Part shown: positions 52,468 to 61,943 of the stretch, in pieces
Position numbering within the stretch: position 1 is the first letter of the stretch
How the letters are laid out: each line of letters starts with the position of its first letter
Notes under the pieces: generated by a model
Databases searched by the model: none
What the model was told of the DNA's origin: nothing
What the model saw: the letters and a program-made list of their open reading frames with translations, nothing else
Position numbers and translations under genes: made by a program
Assembly (NCBI RefSeq): GCF_027257935.1
Contig: NZ_JANZKW010000004.1
Location: forward strand, 1 to 64,000
Source of the DNA: Chitinimonas sp. BJYL2
GTDB lineage: Bacteria > Pseudomonadota > Gammaproteobacteria > Burkholderiales > Chitinimonadaceae
Reading direction: 5' to 3'
Length of the DNA stretch: 64,000 bases

Positions 52468-53694
52468 TCAGGGTTCCTGATCGAGATTAAATGCCTTGTG
52501 AAGCACACGCACCGCCAGCTCAAGGTATTTCTCGTCCAGCACGACCGAAATCTTGATCTCCGAGGTGGAAATCATCTGGATATTGATGCCCTCTTCTGCC
52601 AGCGTGCGGAACATGGTTGATGCAATGCCGACGTGCGAACGCATGCCAACGCCCACGACCGAAACCTTGCAGATCTTGTCCTCGCCCGAGATCGATTTGG
52701 CGCCGATATGGGCCTTTACGCCCTCCAGAATGCCCAAGGCCTTCTGATACTCGCCACGCGGCACGGTGAACGAGAAGTCGGTATGCCCTTCGGCACCCAC
52801 GTTCTGGATGATCATGTCCACATCAATGTTGGCATCCGCCACGGGGCCCAGGATCTGGTAAGCGATACCCGGCTTGTCCGGCACACCCGTGACATTGATG
52901 CGGGCCTCGTCGCGGTTGAAGGCGATACCCGAGATAATGGCCTTTTCCATATTGTCTTCTTCCTCAAACGTAATCAGTGTGCCCTCTCCTTCCTCTTGGA
53001 AGCTGGAGAGCACGCGCAACTTGACCTTGTACTTGCCGGCAAACTCTACCGAGCGGATCTGCAGCACCTTGGAGCCCAGGCTGGCCATTTCCAGCATCTC
53101 CTCAAAGGTGACGGTCTTCAGTCGCCTCGCCTCCGGCACGACTCGTGGGTCCGTCGTATAGACCCCATCTACATCGGTGTAGATCTGGCACTCATCCGCC
53201 CGTAAGGCAGCCGCAAGCGCCACCCCGGTCGTATCGGAACCACCTCGTCCCAATGTTGTGATGTTGCCCTCGGCATCCACCCCCTGAAAACCGGCCACAA
53301 CCACTACCTTGCCAGCCTTCAGGTCGGCGCGGATCGGCGCTTCGTCGATATGCTGGATGCGCGCCTTGGTATGTGAGCTGTCGGTCAGAATCTTGACCTG
53401 GGCGCCGGTATAGCTGCGCGCCTCAAGTCCCTGATCACGCAGGGCCATCGATAGCAGACCAATGGTGACCTGCTCACCCGTGGCGATGATGACATCCAGT
53501 TCACGGGGATCGGGCTGCGCCTGAATTTCCTTGGCCAGCGCAATCAGGCGATTGGTTTCGCCACTCATGGCGGACACGACCACAACGACATCGTGTCCCT
53601 GGGATTTGTACTTTGCTACACGGCGGGCCACGTTCTTGATTCGCTCAGGCGAACCCATGGACGTACCACCGTATTTCTGGACGATGAGCGCCAT
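52468..53694 (-). CDS. lysC: Aspartokinase, lysine-sensitive type
   Basis: A 408-aa aspartate kinase for the lysine, threonine and methionine pathway. The N-terminal motif ALIVQKYGGTSMGSPERIKNVA binds ATP, and GGSDTTGVALAAAL is the active-site loop. Two ACT domains at the C-terminus (TGVPDKPGIAYQILG and VGVGMRSHVGIASTMFRTLAEEGINIQMISTSEIKISVVL pieces) give amino-acid feedback. Start ATG 53694 has GAGGGA upstream. The tRNA cluster follows on the same strand. Confidence 0.96.
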   Translation of the reverse strand: MALIVQKYGGTSMGSPERIKNVARRVAKYKSQGHDVVVVVSAMSGETNRLIALAKEIQAQPDPRELDVIIATGEQVTIGLLSMALRDQGLEARSYTGAQVKILTDSSHTKARIQHIDEAPIRADLKAGKVVVVAGFQGVDAEGNITTLGRGGSDTTGVALAAALRADECQIYTDVDGVYTTDPRVVPEARRLKTVTFEEMLEMASLGSKVLQIRSVEFAGKYKVKLRVLSSFQEEGEGTLITFEEEDNMEKAIISGIAFNRDEARINVTGVPDKPGIAYQILGPVADANIDVDMIIQNVGAEGHTDFSFTVPRGEYQKALGILEGVKAHIGAKSISGEDKICKVSVVGVGMRSHVGIASTMFRTLAEEGINIQMISTSEIKISVVLDEKYLELAVRVLHKAFNLDQEP

Positions 53695-53945
53695 TACTTC
53701 CCTCGGGGGCATTTCAGAAAAGGAAACTGAATCTAAAGAAAGGCCAGTACGAACACAAGGCTGAGAGGACTACGAAATTAGAATATTTGAGGCACGCTGG
53801 GCTATCGCTGGAGCATAAGGCTGACGGGATGGGCTGGCCAGGCGGGATAGCATCATGCGGCAGTGCGTCATCGAACTGGTACGGTCGTATGGTATAAAGC
53901 CCGCTCCTGTGTTCTGCGCCCTGCCCTTGCGGGCAACGCCCTCCG

Positions 53946-55241
53946 ATGGATCGCGGTTTCTATATCATCCTCGCCGCGCAGTTCCTTTCTGCGCTGGCCG
54001 ACAATGCCCTCTTCATCGCAGCACTGGCGCTCCTGAAATCTCAGGCTGCGCCTGCATGGCACCAGTCCATGCTGCTCTGGTGCTTTACGATTTCCTATGT
54101 TGTGCTCGCACCCTTTGCCGGATCGTTTGCCGATTCCATGCACAAGGGTCGAGCCATGATGCTGTGTAACGGCATCAAGCTTGCCGGCTGCGTGGGCATG
54201 CTGGTGGGGCTACCCCCCATCCTGGCGTATGCCATCGTCGGCTTCGGCGCAGCGGCTTATTCACCGGCCAAGTACGGGATCATTACCGAATACCTGCCTC
54301 ACGATAAGCTCGTGGCAGCCAATGGCTGGCTTGAAGGTGCAACGGTCAGCGCCATCATCTTCGGCACCGTGATCGGCGGCTTGATCACCGGTCCTTCCAT
54401 GGCAGCATGGCTTGCCAAGAGCACGCTACTGCAAGGCTTGTCTGCGCCCATGTTTGCGTTGATCGTGCTGGCCTGCATCTATCTGGCTGCAGCCTGGGTG
54501 AACCTCTATGTCCCCAAGCTCAATGTCACGCTCAAGCCCATCCACTTCAGCCCCAGCTTCCTGATCAAGGAGTTCTGGGAGTGCGTCGTCAAGCTTTGGC
54601 GGGATCCACAGGGCCAGTTGTCGCTCGCGGTGACCACCCTGTTCTGGGGTGCCGGAGCCACAATGCGGCTGGTGGTCATCAACTGGGCCATCATCTGGCT
54701 GGGCTTCAATCTGGAGCAAGCTACGCGACTGGTGGCGATTGTTGCTTTCGGCACGGCTGCCGGCGCAGTCATTGCCGGGCGCTACATACCGCTCAAGCAG
54801 GCCTTCCGGGTGTTGCCCGCAGGCGTGGCCATGGGGATGATGGTCGTGAGCATGCTGTTTGTGTACGACGTACGGCTCGCGGGCGTGCAGATGTTCATTG
54901 TGGGCGCCATGGCCGGATTCTTCGTCGTACCACTCAATGCCATGCTTCAGCATCGTGGCTTCATGCTGATGGGCGCGGGCCACTCCATTGCGGTACAGAA
55001 CTTCAACGAGAATCTGGGCATCCTCGTGATGGTCGGCGCACACGCCCTGCTGGTGAAGTACTTCAGCTCGCCGCTCAGCGACAATATGCACGGCGAGGCG
55101 CTGTCCTACTTCAGTAGCCTGGGGGGTATCCCGCCCATGTACACCATCATCATCGGCTTCGGCACCTTGCTCATGGTGACCATGCTCATCATCATGCATC
55201 GTTACCGGCGCGGTCTGGCCGCCGGCAAGATGCAGGACTAG
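53946..55241 (+). CDS. lplT: Lysophospholipid transporter LplT
   Basis: A 431-aa major facilitator protein starting MDRGFYIILAAQFLSALADNALFIAALALL, the LplT signature. GFGAAAYSPAKYGIITEYLPHDKLVAANGWLEGATV follows near residue 100 and a late HSIAVQNFNENLGILVMVGAH. It flips lysophosphatidylethanolamine inward for re-acylation. In enteric bacteria it is fused or paired with Aas; no acyltransferase is next to it here, so Aas must be elsewhere or absent. About 250 bp before it holds no other gene. Confidence 0.93.
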   Translation: MDRGFYIILAAQFLSALADNALFIAALALLKSQAAPAWHQSMLLWCFTISYVVLAPFAGSFADSMHKGRAMMLCNGIKLAGCVGMLVGLPPILAYAIVGFGAAAYSPAKYGIITEYLPHDKLVAANGWLEGATVSAIIFGTVIGGLITGPSMAAWLAKSTLLQGLSAPMFALIVLACIYLAAAWVNLYVPKLNVTLKPIHFSPSFLIKEFWECVVKLWRDPQGQLSLAVTTLFWGAGATMRLVVINWAIIWLGFNLEQATRLVAIVAFGTAAGAVIAGRYIPLKQAFRVLPAGVAMGMMVVSMLFVYDVRLAGVQMFIVGAMAGFFVVPLNAMLQHRGFMLMGAGHSIAVQNFNENLGILVMVGAHALLVKYFSSPLSDNMHGEALSYFSSLGGIPPMYTIIIGFGTLLMVTMLIIMHRYRRGLAAGKMQD

Positions 55242-55249
55242 ATGACGGG

Positions 55250-55849
55250 CTAGCCCATCGGCACAAAACCGGGCGTGGATTGGACCCGTGCCAGCCATGC
55301 CCGGATGTGTGGGTATGCCACCAGGGAGAATCCTCCCTCTTCCGCCACATGGGTGTACGCAAACAGGGCGATGTCGGCGATGCTAAGCGACGTACCGGCC
55401 AAGAATGCCCGTGTGGCCAATTGCTGCTCCATCACATCCAGCGCTTTATATCCCTGCACCCGACGCTTGGCGATTTCTTCCGCCAGCGCTTCCGCTTTAC
55501 CGGCAAACCGAACCCAGAAGCGTACGGTTGCAATGTATGGCTCATGGCTGTACTGCTCAAAGAACAGCCATTGCAACACCTCGGCACGCTGGCGGCGATC
55601 TCCGGCCCATAGGTCCGTGCCCTCTGCCAGATAACACAGGATCGCGTTGGACTCAGCCAGATGGCTACCATCGGGCAAGGTCAGCACCGGTACCTTGCCA
55701 TTGGGGTTCATGGCCAGGAAGGCCGGGCTGCGGGTTTCGCCACGCAGCGTGTCAACTTCCTGCCACTGATAGGGCTCACCCAGCAGTTCAAGCGCCAACT
55801 TGAGCTTGTAGCAGTTACCCGATAGAGCCATGCCGTGCACGGTATACAT
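55250..55849 (-). CDS. Glutathione S-transferase family protein
   Basis: A 199-aa GST: an N-terminal thioredoxin-like domain (MYTVHGMALSGNCYKLKLALELLG and PNGKVPVLTLPDGSHLAESNAILCYLA, with the cis-Pro and Glu-Ser glutathione contacts), and a helical C-terminal domain with LSIADIALFAYTH. The Ser-Gly-Asn-Cys stretch near the start suits a beta-class-like or Ser-type active site. ATG 55849 has AAAGGA upstream. It follows ung by 17 bases on the same strand. Confidence 0.88.
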   Translation of the reverse strand: MYTVHGMALSGNCYKLKLALELLGEPYQWQEVDTLRGETRSPAFLAMNPNGKVPVLTLPDGSHLAESNAILCYLAEGTDLWAGDRRQRAEVLQWLFFEQYSHEPYIATVRFWVRFAGKAEALAEEIAKRRVQGYKALDVMEQQLATRAFLAGTSLSIADIALFAYTHVAEEGGFSLVAYPHIRAWLARVQSTPGFVPMG

Positions 55850-55866
55850 TGCAGTCCTTTCTGGGC

Positions 55867-56541
55867 TCAATCGAGGAGCCAGTTGATCGACATCTGACCG
55901 CGCTCAGTCAGATAACGATTGCAGCTGGAAAAGTGTCCGTTGCCGATGAATCCGCGGTGTGCCGACAAGGGAGACGGATGGGGAGACGTCAAAATGAGGT
56001 GGCGGGTTGTGTCGATCAAGGAGCGCTTCGCCTCGGCGTAGGCCCCCCACAGCATGAAGACAATCCCCTCATGCTGCGTAGACAAAGCACTGATGACCGC
56101 ATCCGTGAATCGCTCCCAGCCGCGGTTCCTGTGTGAACCAGCCTTGCCATCCTCCACGGTCAGGACACTGTTGAGCAGAAGCACACCCTGTTCAGCCCAC
56201 TGGTTCAGACAGCCATGCTGCGGGGGGCTGATACCGAGGTCACGCGCAATCTCCTTGAAGATATTGCGCAGGGACGGGGGTATCGCCACACCAGGCGGAA
56301 CCGAGAAACTCAGGCCATGTGCCTGCTGTGGGCCATGGTAGGGATCCTGGCCAAGTATCACTACGCGCACTTGCTCAGGCGCCAGGGCCTCAAAAGCGGC
56401 AAAGCGGCGGGCCCTTGGCGGATAAATGATCTTGCCTTGAGCCTCTTCCGTTTGAACGAACTGCTGCAGTGCGTGCCAGTACGGATCGGCCAGCTCGGTG
56501 CCCAGCAACGTGCTCCAGCTGGCAGGAATATCAATCGTCAT
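55867..56541 (-). CDS. ung: Uracil-DNA glycosylase
   Basis: A 224-aa family 1 UDG: motif VVILGQDPYHGPQQAHGLSFSV with the catalytic Asp, GCLNQWAEQGVLLLN, and the DNA-intercalating HPSPLSAHRGF. It removes uracil from DNA. The ATG at 56541 overlaps the end of the PilZ-like gene by 11 bases, so both are in one transcript. Length is normal. Confidence 0.97.
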   Translation of the reverse strand: MTIDIPASWSTLLGTELADPYWHALQQFVQTEEAQGKIIYPPRARRFAAFEALAPEQVRVVILGQDPYHGPQQAHGLSFSVPPGVAIPPSLRNIFKEIARDLGISPPQHGCLNQWAEQGVLLLNSVLTVEDGKAGSHRNRGWERFTDAVISALSTQHEGIVFMLWGAYAEAKRSLIDTTRHLILTSPHPSPLSAHRGFIGNGHFSSCNRYLTERGQMSINWLLD

Positions 56542-57055
56542 GCGGATGTTTCTTCTCGAATATCTGGCGGCGATGGCGCCGGAAGACAGTTTTTTCAATC
56601 CAGTCCTGCACTTCGGCGTCTATCTGCTCAAATGTCGCATCCAGTCGGTAATCGCCGCTCCCCGTCAGTTCACACTCACGTATCGTCGCAGACAATACCA
56701 AGGGCTGAGGTATGCGAGGGCTGAGGTAGATGCCCACATAACCAGCCTTGCCAACCGGCACTGGGGAAACCGAATTCCAACTCACGCCAGCGCCGCTCAG
56801 CTCAATCTCTTGCAGGGGCGGCAAGCAATCACCGCGCGCGAGCAACTGACCAACCATCTGCAACATCAGCTCGACGCGCGCCTCCAGCGACTGCCAGCGC
56901 AGCGCATCTGGACTGTCGTCATCATCGAGATGCGCAGGGGATGCCTCCAGCAGGGCCAGCACACGCAGCAGCAATACCGGGTCAATGGTCGTAACCGGGG
57001 GGCTGTCGAGCCAACTGATCGGCATCGCAAACCTGATTGAAAGTGGTGTCGTCAT
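56531..57055 (-). CDS. PilZ-like domain protein upstream of ung
   Basis: A 174-aa protein with a helical N-terminal part and a PilZ-like core: EIELSGAGVSWNS in place of DxSxxG, then KAGYVGIYLSPRIPQPLVLSATIRE, and a C-terminal DATFEQIDAEVQDWIEKTVFRRHRRQIFEKK, which resembles the closing helix of PilZ/YcgR-type proteins (RxxxxR-rich). The N-terminal RxxxR that binds c-di-GMP is not clear, so it may be a degenerate non-binding PilZ. It overlaps ung by 11 bases. Confidence 0.55.
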   Translation of the reverse strand: MTTPLSIRFAMPISWLDSPPVTTIDPVLLLRVLALLEASPAHLDDDDSPDALRWQSLEARVELMLQMVGQLLARGDCLPPLQEIELSGAGVSWNSVSPVPVGKAGYVGIYLSPRIPQPLVLSATIRECELTGSGDYRLDATFEQIDAEVQDWIEKTVFRRHRRQIFEKKHPHDD

Positions 57056-57195
57056 GATGACCTCCTGCCTGTCGGGATTATACGGTTCGATTTGGCACCG
57101 GCTTGCCGCACATCAAGCATGCCTGCGTCCGGCAGGGTAATATCCGCCATGGAACAACCCTTCCGGCATGATGCCCTGCCGCACATAGTTTTGAC

Positions 57196-57972
57196 ATGAA
57201 TACCACCCCGTTTACTCCCGCTGAGCTCGCAGAATTTGAAACGCGTGGTTTCCTTATTGCCCGCGGTCTTGCCGATCCATCCTTGTGCGATGCCATCCTT
57301 GGCGAAAGCCGTCGACAGCTGGATGCCGCCATAGCACCCATCGAGTACGAAGCCGATACGCAGTATCCCGGCGCACCCCGTTCACGGGATGCCGAGGGTG
57401 GGCGCACGGCCAGGCGCCTCCAGCAAATGTATGCGCGTGCTCCGGTTTTCCGGGAGTGGGCATGCAACCCGGTTGTGACCCGCCGCGTCAGTCAGCTGCT
57501 GGGGGGCGCAAGCGTGGCGCTGACTCAGGCGCATCACAACAGTCTGATGACCAAGCAGCCGGCTTACTCAAGTGAAACCCACTGGCATCGGGATATCCGC
57601 TATTGGAGCTTTAGTGATAGCGACCTGATTTCCGTGTGGTTGGCATTGGGGCATGAAACTCGGGAGAACGGATGCCTGGGTTTTCTGCCGGGCAGCCATC
57701 AGCTCGAACTCGATAACGATCGATTCGAGTCCCGTGCCTTCCTGCGTACCGACCTGCCAGAAAACCGTGTGTTGATTGATAGCGCCGAGTTTCCAGAACT
57801 GGCCCCAGGCGATGTGGTGTTTTTTCATGCGCGGACATTCCATGCCGCCGGATGGAATCGCACCCAGTCGACCAAGTACTCGTTGGTCTTCAGCTATCAC
57901 CGCCAGGACAATCAGCCTGTGCCGGGCACTCGGAGTGCCAGCCTGCCTTCGATCACGATGCCGGCAGACTGA
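57196..57972 (+). CDS. Phytanoyl-CoA dioxygenase (PhyH) family protein
   Basis: A 258-aa Fe(II)/2-oxoglutarate oxygenase: H131-x-D133 in ETHWHRDIRYW, a substrate loop NGCLGFLPGSHQLELD, and the third ligand H216 in FHARTFHAAGWNRTQSTKYSLVFSY. The iron-binding triad is complete. The substrate is unknown; family members hydroxylate fatty acyl-CoA, secondary metabolites or small acids. It stands alone between the PilZ-like gene and the EamA exporter, with its ATG at 57196. Confidence 0.88.
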   Translation: MNTTPFTPAELAEFETRGFLIARGLADPSLCDAILGESRRQLDAAIAPIEYEADTQYPGAPRSRDAEGGRTARRLQQMYARAPVFREWACNPVVTRRVSQLLGGASVALTQAHHNSLMTKQPAYSSETHWHRDIRYWSFSDSDLISVWLALGHETRENGCLGFLPGSHQLELDNDRFESRAFLRTDLPENRVLIDSAEFPELAPGDVVFFHARTFHAAGWNRTQSTKYSLVFSYHRQDNQPVPGTRSASLPSITMPAD

Positions 57973-58079
57973 CTGTCACGCCATTTCCACCAACACAGTG
58001 CCCTGACAGCCGGGCAGGCGTCACTGTGTTGCGAGGCTCATCGGGACTACGCTGATAACCTGACTCGCCGGGGAATCGC

Positions 58080-58997
58080 ATGTCCAACCTGATGCTCTAC
58101 GCCATTGCCACCCTGATCTGGGGATCCACCTGGTTGGCCATCACCTTCCAGCTTGGCACCGTGCCGGTGACTGCCTCTGTGGCCTATCGTTTCCTGATCG
58201 CCGCGGTCATCGTACTGGCTTGGGCCGCCTGGCGAGGAGACCGGCTGCGCCTGCGGGTACAGGAGTGGCAATGGGCTGCAGCGCAGGGCGCGCTGATGTT
58301 CGGCATCAGCTACATGCTCGTATACGCGGCTGAGGCCCACATTGCGTCCGGCTTGGTAGCCGTGCTTAACTCCACCATGGTGGTAATGAACCTGATCGGC
58401 ATGCGCCTCGCATTCGGACGGCCGATTGAACGGAAGTCACTGCTCGGCGCTGCCTTGGGTCTCGCGGGCATCGTGCTGGTGTTCTGGCCCGAACTTCAGG
58501 ATGTACAGGGCCGTTCCAACTGGACAGGCATCGCCTGCGGACTGCTGGCCGCCGTCGTGGCCTCTGCCGGCAACATCGTGGCACAACACAACCGGAATCT
58601 GGACATCCCGCTACTGCCTGGTATCGGTATAGGCATGTTGACCGGCGGTTTGGCCTCATTGGCCTACACCCTGTTGAGCGGCGAATCGCTACGATTTGAC
58701 TGGCGGCCCGCCTACTTGCTCTCGCTCGCGTATCTGGCCATTTTTGGTTCGGTACTGGCGTTTGCGTCCTACCTCACGCTGATGGGCCGGATCGGTGCTG
58801 CCCGTGCAGGCTATATCGCGATTGCCGTACCCATAGTCGCGCTTGTTCTTTCCACTCTCTTCGAAGGCTTCAACTGGCAGTGGCTCACCGTGTTCGGGAT
58901 ACTCTGTGCCGCGGCGGGCAATGTCATCATGCTCAACGATGTCAGCAGCTGGCTACGGCGGCTAGGCATGAACAGACTAGCCGCTCACCTGTCGTAA
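58080..58997 (+). CDS. EamA-family drug/metabolite exporter
   Basis: A 305-aa protein with about ten membrane segments and two EamA repeats. It starts MSNLMLYAIATLIWGSTWLAITFQLGTVPVTASVAYRF, with the WGST and SVAYRF signatures, and later ALGLAGIVLVFWPELQ. It probably exports a small metabolite or amino-acid-like compound. Its 3' end overlaps the convergent methyltransferase gene by 21 bases. Confidence 0.88.
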   Translation: MSNLMLYAIATLIWGSTWLAITFQLGTVPVTASVAYRFLIAAVIVLAWAAWRGDRLRLRVQEWQWAAAQGALMFGISYMLVYAAEAHIASGLVAVLNSTMVVMNLIGMRLAFGRPIERKSLLGAALGLAGIVLVFWPELQDVQGRSNWTGIACGLLAAVVASAGNIVAQHNRNLDIPLLPGIGIGMLTGGLASLAYTLLSGESLRFDWRPAYLLSLAYLAIFGSVLAFASYLTLMGRIGAARAGYIAIAVPIVALVLSTLFEGFNWQWLTVFGILCAAAGNVIMLNDVSSWLRRLGMNRLAAHLS

Positions 58998-59750
58998 ACG
59001 CTCATACAGACAGATCGCCGTCGCCGCCCCCACATTGAGCGACTCCATGCCCCGATGCATGGGCACGCGTAGCCGCAGATCGGCCAGCTTCACGAGATCA
59101 GCCTGTACCCCCTGCCCTTCACTCCCCATGATCAGTAGAAGATCGCCACGTAGATCGGTCTGATAGAGCGAACTGCTCTCTGCCAGAACCGTTACGGCCC
59201 GACGACCCGAAAACACAGCTGCAAGTGCGGGCAACTCCACGCGCTCGATCACCGGGACACAAAAATGGGCGCCCATGCCGGCACGTAGTACCTTGGGGGA
59301 CCAGACGTCAGCGCAACCCTGCCCGAGCCAGACCTGATCCACGCCAGCGGCGGCCGCAGTGCGCAGGATCGAGCCGACATTACCGGGATCCTGCACACCG
59401 TCCAGGGCAAGAATCATCCCTGACAGAGAGGGCTTGGGGGAGCTGGGGTATGACCAGATCGCCAGCAAGCCGCTAGCAGATTCCAGTTCGGTCAGTTCGG
59501 CAAACAAGGTGTCACAGAAAACAACCGGCTGGCGCACTAGCCGGGCAGACAGCTCGACCACTTCATTCTTGGCCAAGGCATGCTCTGCCACGACGGTTCG
59601 CTCTGGCTGCAACCCTGTATCAAGTGCGGCCGCGAGCAAGTGCGGGCCGTCCAGCAGGGTCAACCCACTCTTGAGGCGCTCACGACGCTGAGTGGCGAGC
59701 TTGAGACAAGACTTGAACAGCGGATTCTGCCGCGACTGGATGATTTCCAT
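58977..59750 (-). CDS. TrmH-family RNA 2'-O-methyltransferase
   Basis: A 257-aa SPOUT methyltransferase with an N-terminal SpoU substrate-binding domain (SRQNPLFKSCLKLATQRRERLKSG) and the knot motifs LALDGVQDPGNVGSILRTAAAAG, MGSEGQGVQADL, and PMHRGMESLNVGAATAICLYE. The N-terminal part is like the TsnR/YsgA group. The exact RNA site is not clear. ATG 59750 is used; the open frame continues further upstream. It converges with the EamA gene. Confidence 0.88.
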   Translation of the reverse strand: MEIIQSRQNPLFKSCLKLATQRRERLKSGLTLLDGPHLLAAALDTGLQPERTVVAEHALAKNEVVELSARLVRQPVVFCDTLFAELTELESASGLLAIWSYPSSPKPSLSGMILALDGVQDPGNVGSILRTAAAAGVDQVWLGQGCADVWSPKVLRAGMGAHFCVPVIERVELPALAAVFSGRRAVTVLAESSSLYQTDLRGDLLLIMGSEGQGVQADLVKLADLRLRVPMHRGMESLNVGAATAICLYERLRQVSG

Positions 59751-59802
59751 GCATGACCACTTGATTGAACGACATGACAACAACAAAACGCCTGCACAAG
59801 GA

Positions 59803-61230
59803 TTAGCCACCCAGTGCGAGACGCCGCGCCTGTTGTGTCAGGCACTGACCTGTGGCCAGACAAACCTGCTTGAAACCATCGTATTGCGCTGCAGTGAGCG
59901 GCGTACCACCATTGTCGGAAATGAACAGGCCAACCGGTCTGTCATCAACGAACAAGGACATCGCCACAAAATCACCGGCGCCGAGCGACTGCCTCAACCC
60001 CCGTGGCAATAGCGCCTCAAACTGGGCCCGATTACCTTGATTGAGCCAAACTGACTGTGGCTTGAGCAGCATCTTGGTAAAGATATGCGGCGCCGAGAGA
60101 TCAATCTGCAAGGCGCGCAAGGGATCGCCCTCGGCAATGCCGATCGCGTAACGTACCTTGAGGATATTCTGGCCCGCACTCAGCAGTCCGAACACAATCC
60201 GCTTGAGGCCGATGCCCTCGGACTGTGCACGAATCGCCAACCCCATGATCTGATTGAAAGAGGCACCGCCGCCTCCGGCGCGTTGCAGTTCACGCAGGAT
60301 TTCCGCGAGCGTAGGTTTGCTGTTGTCCTGCGCGGCTTGCGCAGACTTGGGCTTGGGCCACTCACCGGGCTGCATGACCAACCAGCGCGCGGGTGCATGA
60401 ATTTGCGCATAAGGCCAGTCCTTGCGGGCAAAGTGCAACAGGATTTCCACCACCAGCGCCCAAACCGCCGATTGCTCCACACCCAGCGTCTGCGCAGCAG
60501 TCCGCAAATCATGGTCTATGCCATCTTGCCACCACCCCAACTGCAGCTTGTCAGCGAGGCGCATCGCAACCTGATGCAACATGCCGCGCTGGCTGCTTGC
60601 AGCGCTGTCATCTAGCAGGGTCGCGAATACATCGGGCAACCGCCAGCGGACAAAGAGCGATAAACCCACCGCAGCCGGATTGACCGCCGGGGCTTTATCA
60701 GGAAGCCCAGCCTCAAGATATCGCAACATCTTGGGCAGGGACGCCAGCAGTGCGGTCACGAAGATTTCATCCAGCCTGGCGTCATAACGCCAATTACCGA
60801 AATCCCTGGCCAGACGCGCAGCCAAGCGGGCGCCAGCCACTTCTTTGAGCACGGCCACATAGTGCGCAGGGTGCTGAGGCAATAAAACCGATTCAACACT
60901 GGGGAGACGGCTGAATTGGGTGAGGAATGCCTCAACACCCATCAGCAGAATGACATTGTCGATGGAGACCACATCCGCGGCGAGGCTACCGCGGGGGCGC
61001 TGGTTCACGAATCGCAGCGCATGGGCTGTCAGCAATGGATCCCGCAGTGCCAGCTCGACCAGCTCGTCGTTTCGTACGCTGGCAGCTCGATTCAATAATC
61101 CGGTCAGCGCCGCCTTGGTGGACTGCAGGATCGGTAGCGGCCGTGAGGCCCAGTATTTCAGCCAGGCCTCATTGGCATCCTGCTCGGCACTGGAGACAGG
61201 TTTCGCAGGCTTGTTCAGCGCATTCGCCAT
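59803..61230 (-). CDS. HDOD-domain signalling protein
   Basis: A 475-aa protein with an HDOD-like region in the N-terminal half: DPLLTAHALRFVNQRPRG (near 63-82), VVSIDNVILLMGVEAFLTQFSRLPSV and helices. HDOD proteins act as output domains in signalling and phage or motility regulation. The C-terminal part (from about 330) has a GAF-like pattern (IGIAEGDPLRALQIDLSAPH..FVAMSLFVDDRPVGLFISDNGGTPL). Its start overlaps the stop of the upstream methyltransferase gene by 16 bases, so they are probably co-translated. Confidence 0.8.
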   Translation of the reverse strand: MANALNKPAKPVSSAEQDANEAWLKYWASRPLPILQSTKAALTGLLNRAASVRNDELVELALRDPLLTAHALRFVNQRPRGSLAADVVSIDNVILLMGVEAFLTQFSRLPSVESVLLPQHPAHYVAVLKEVAGARLAARLARDFGNWRYDARLDEIFVTALLASLPKMLRYLEAGLPDKAPAVNPAAVGLSLFVRWRLPDVFATLLDDSAASSQRGMLHQVAMRLADKLQLGWWQDGIDHDLRTAAQTLGVEQSAVWALVVEILLHFARKDWPYAQIHAPARWLVMQPGEWPKPKSAQAAQDNSKPTLAEILRELQRAGGGGASFNQIMGLAIRAQSEGIGLKRIVFGLLSAGQNILKVRYAIGIAEGDPLRALQIDLSAPHIFTKMLLKPQSVWLNQGNRAQFEALLPRGLRQSLGAGDFVAMSLFVDDRPVGLFISDNGGTPLTAAQYDGFKQVCLATGQCLTQQARRLALGG

Positions 61231-61943
61231 AAGTAGAGCTTCGCGCCTTTCCAGTCGTTGAGTTCTATGATTTCGTCGGCGGCCACACCCGGCACGGGGA
61301 AACTGTTGCTGACCAAGACACTGTTCGGCCGCATTTCAGCGACGGCTTTTTCCCACACCCAAGGCATGGCTGCCGGTGACAGGAAAGCGTAGACCATGTC
61401 GAACTCCCCGTAATCCAGCGCCAGCATATCGCCACGCAACCAGCGTGCGGTGCTACCCGATAGCCTGAGCCGCAACCAGCCCAGCAACCAAGGCAGCCAA
61501 GCATGCTCGATACCGGTCAGTATCAGATCGCGACGATGGCGCAGCCCCATCAAAACAGTGGCTGTCCCGGCACCGATATCCAGTAGGCGCCCATGCTCGG
61601 GAACACGCTGCGCCAACACGCTTAATGCAGCCTGATTGCTGAGATATAGCGGCACTCGGCTGCGATCAATCCTGCCAAACACCAGCCAAGTCATTACAAA
61701 CGCAAGCAGATAAACCCAAGGTGGCAACGCGAGCCATAGGCAGAAAATCACCAGCGGCAAAAACAGAGCATGAATCAAACACCACCAGCGCGGCTGGCGC
61801 AGTGCAAGCGAAAGACCCACCGCAACAGCCATCTGGACCAGTACCCACACCCCCCATGGCACACCCCCAAGTAGTGCCATGCCCAATCCCGCCAAAGAAC
61901 TTGCAAGCAGCTGGACCAGAAACCCGGCAGGCCCCGGACTCAC
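61215..61943 (-). CDS. Membrane-anchored class I methyltransferase-like protein
   Basis: A 242-aa protein with three or four N-terminal membrane segments (residues 5-95, e.g. LLASSLAGLGMALLGGVPWGVWVLVQ) fused to a SAM-binding domain with VPEHGRLLDIGAGTATVLMGLRHRRD and LRGDMLALDYGEFDMVYAFLSPAAMP. It starts at a GTG that overlaps the motB stop (GTGA), so it is translationally coupled to motB and then to the HDOD gene. A membrane-anchored methyltransferase next to the motor stator is unusual; target unknown. Confidence 0.75.
   Translation of the reverse strand: MSPGPAGFLVQLLASSLAGLGMALLGGVPWGVWVLVQMAVAVGLSLALRQPRWWCLIHALFLPLVIFCLWLALPPWVYLLAFVMTWLVFGRIDRSRVPLYLSNQAALSVLAQRVPEHGRLLDIGAGTATVLMGLRHRRDLILTGIEHAWLPWLLGWLRLRLSGSTARWLRGDMLALDYGEFDMVYAFLSPAAMPWVWEKAVAEMRPNSVLVSNSFPVPGVAADEIIELNDWKGAKLYLWRMR

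Noticed and set aside
53695-53945. Lysine riboswitch upstream of lysC
   Set aside because: I did not see the conserved lysine-riboswitch core or an anti-terminator hairpin before lysC.
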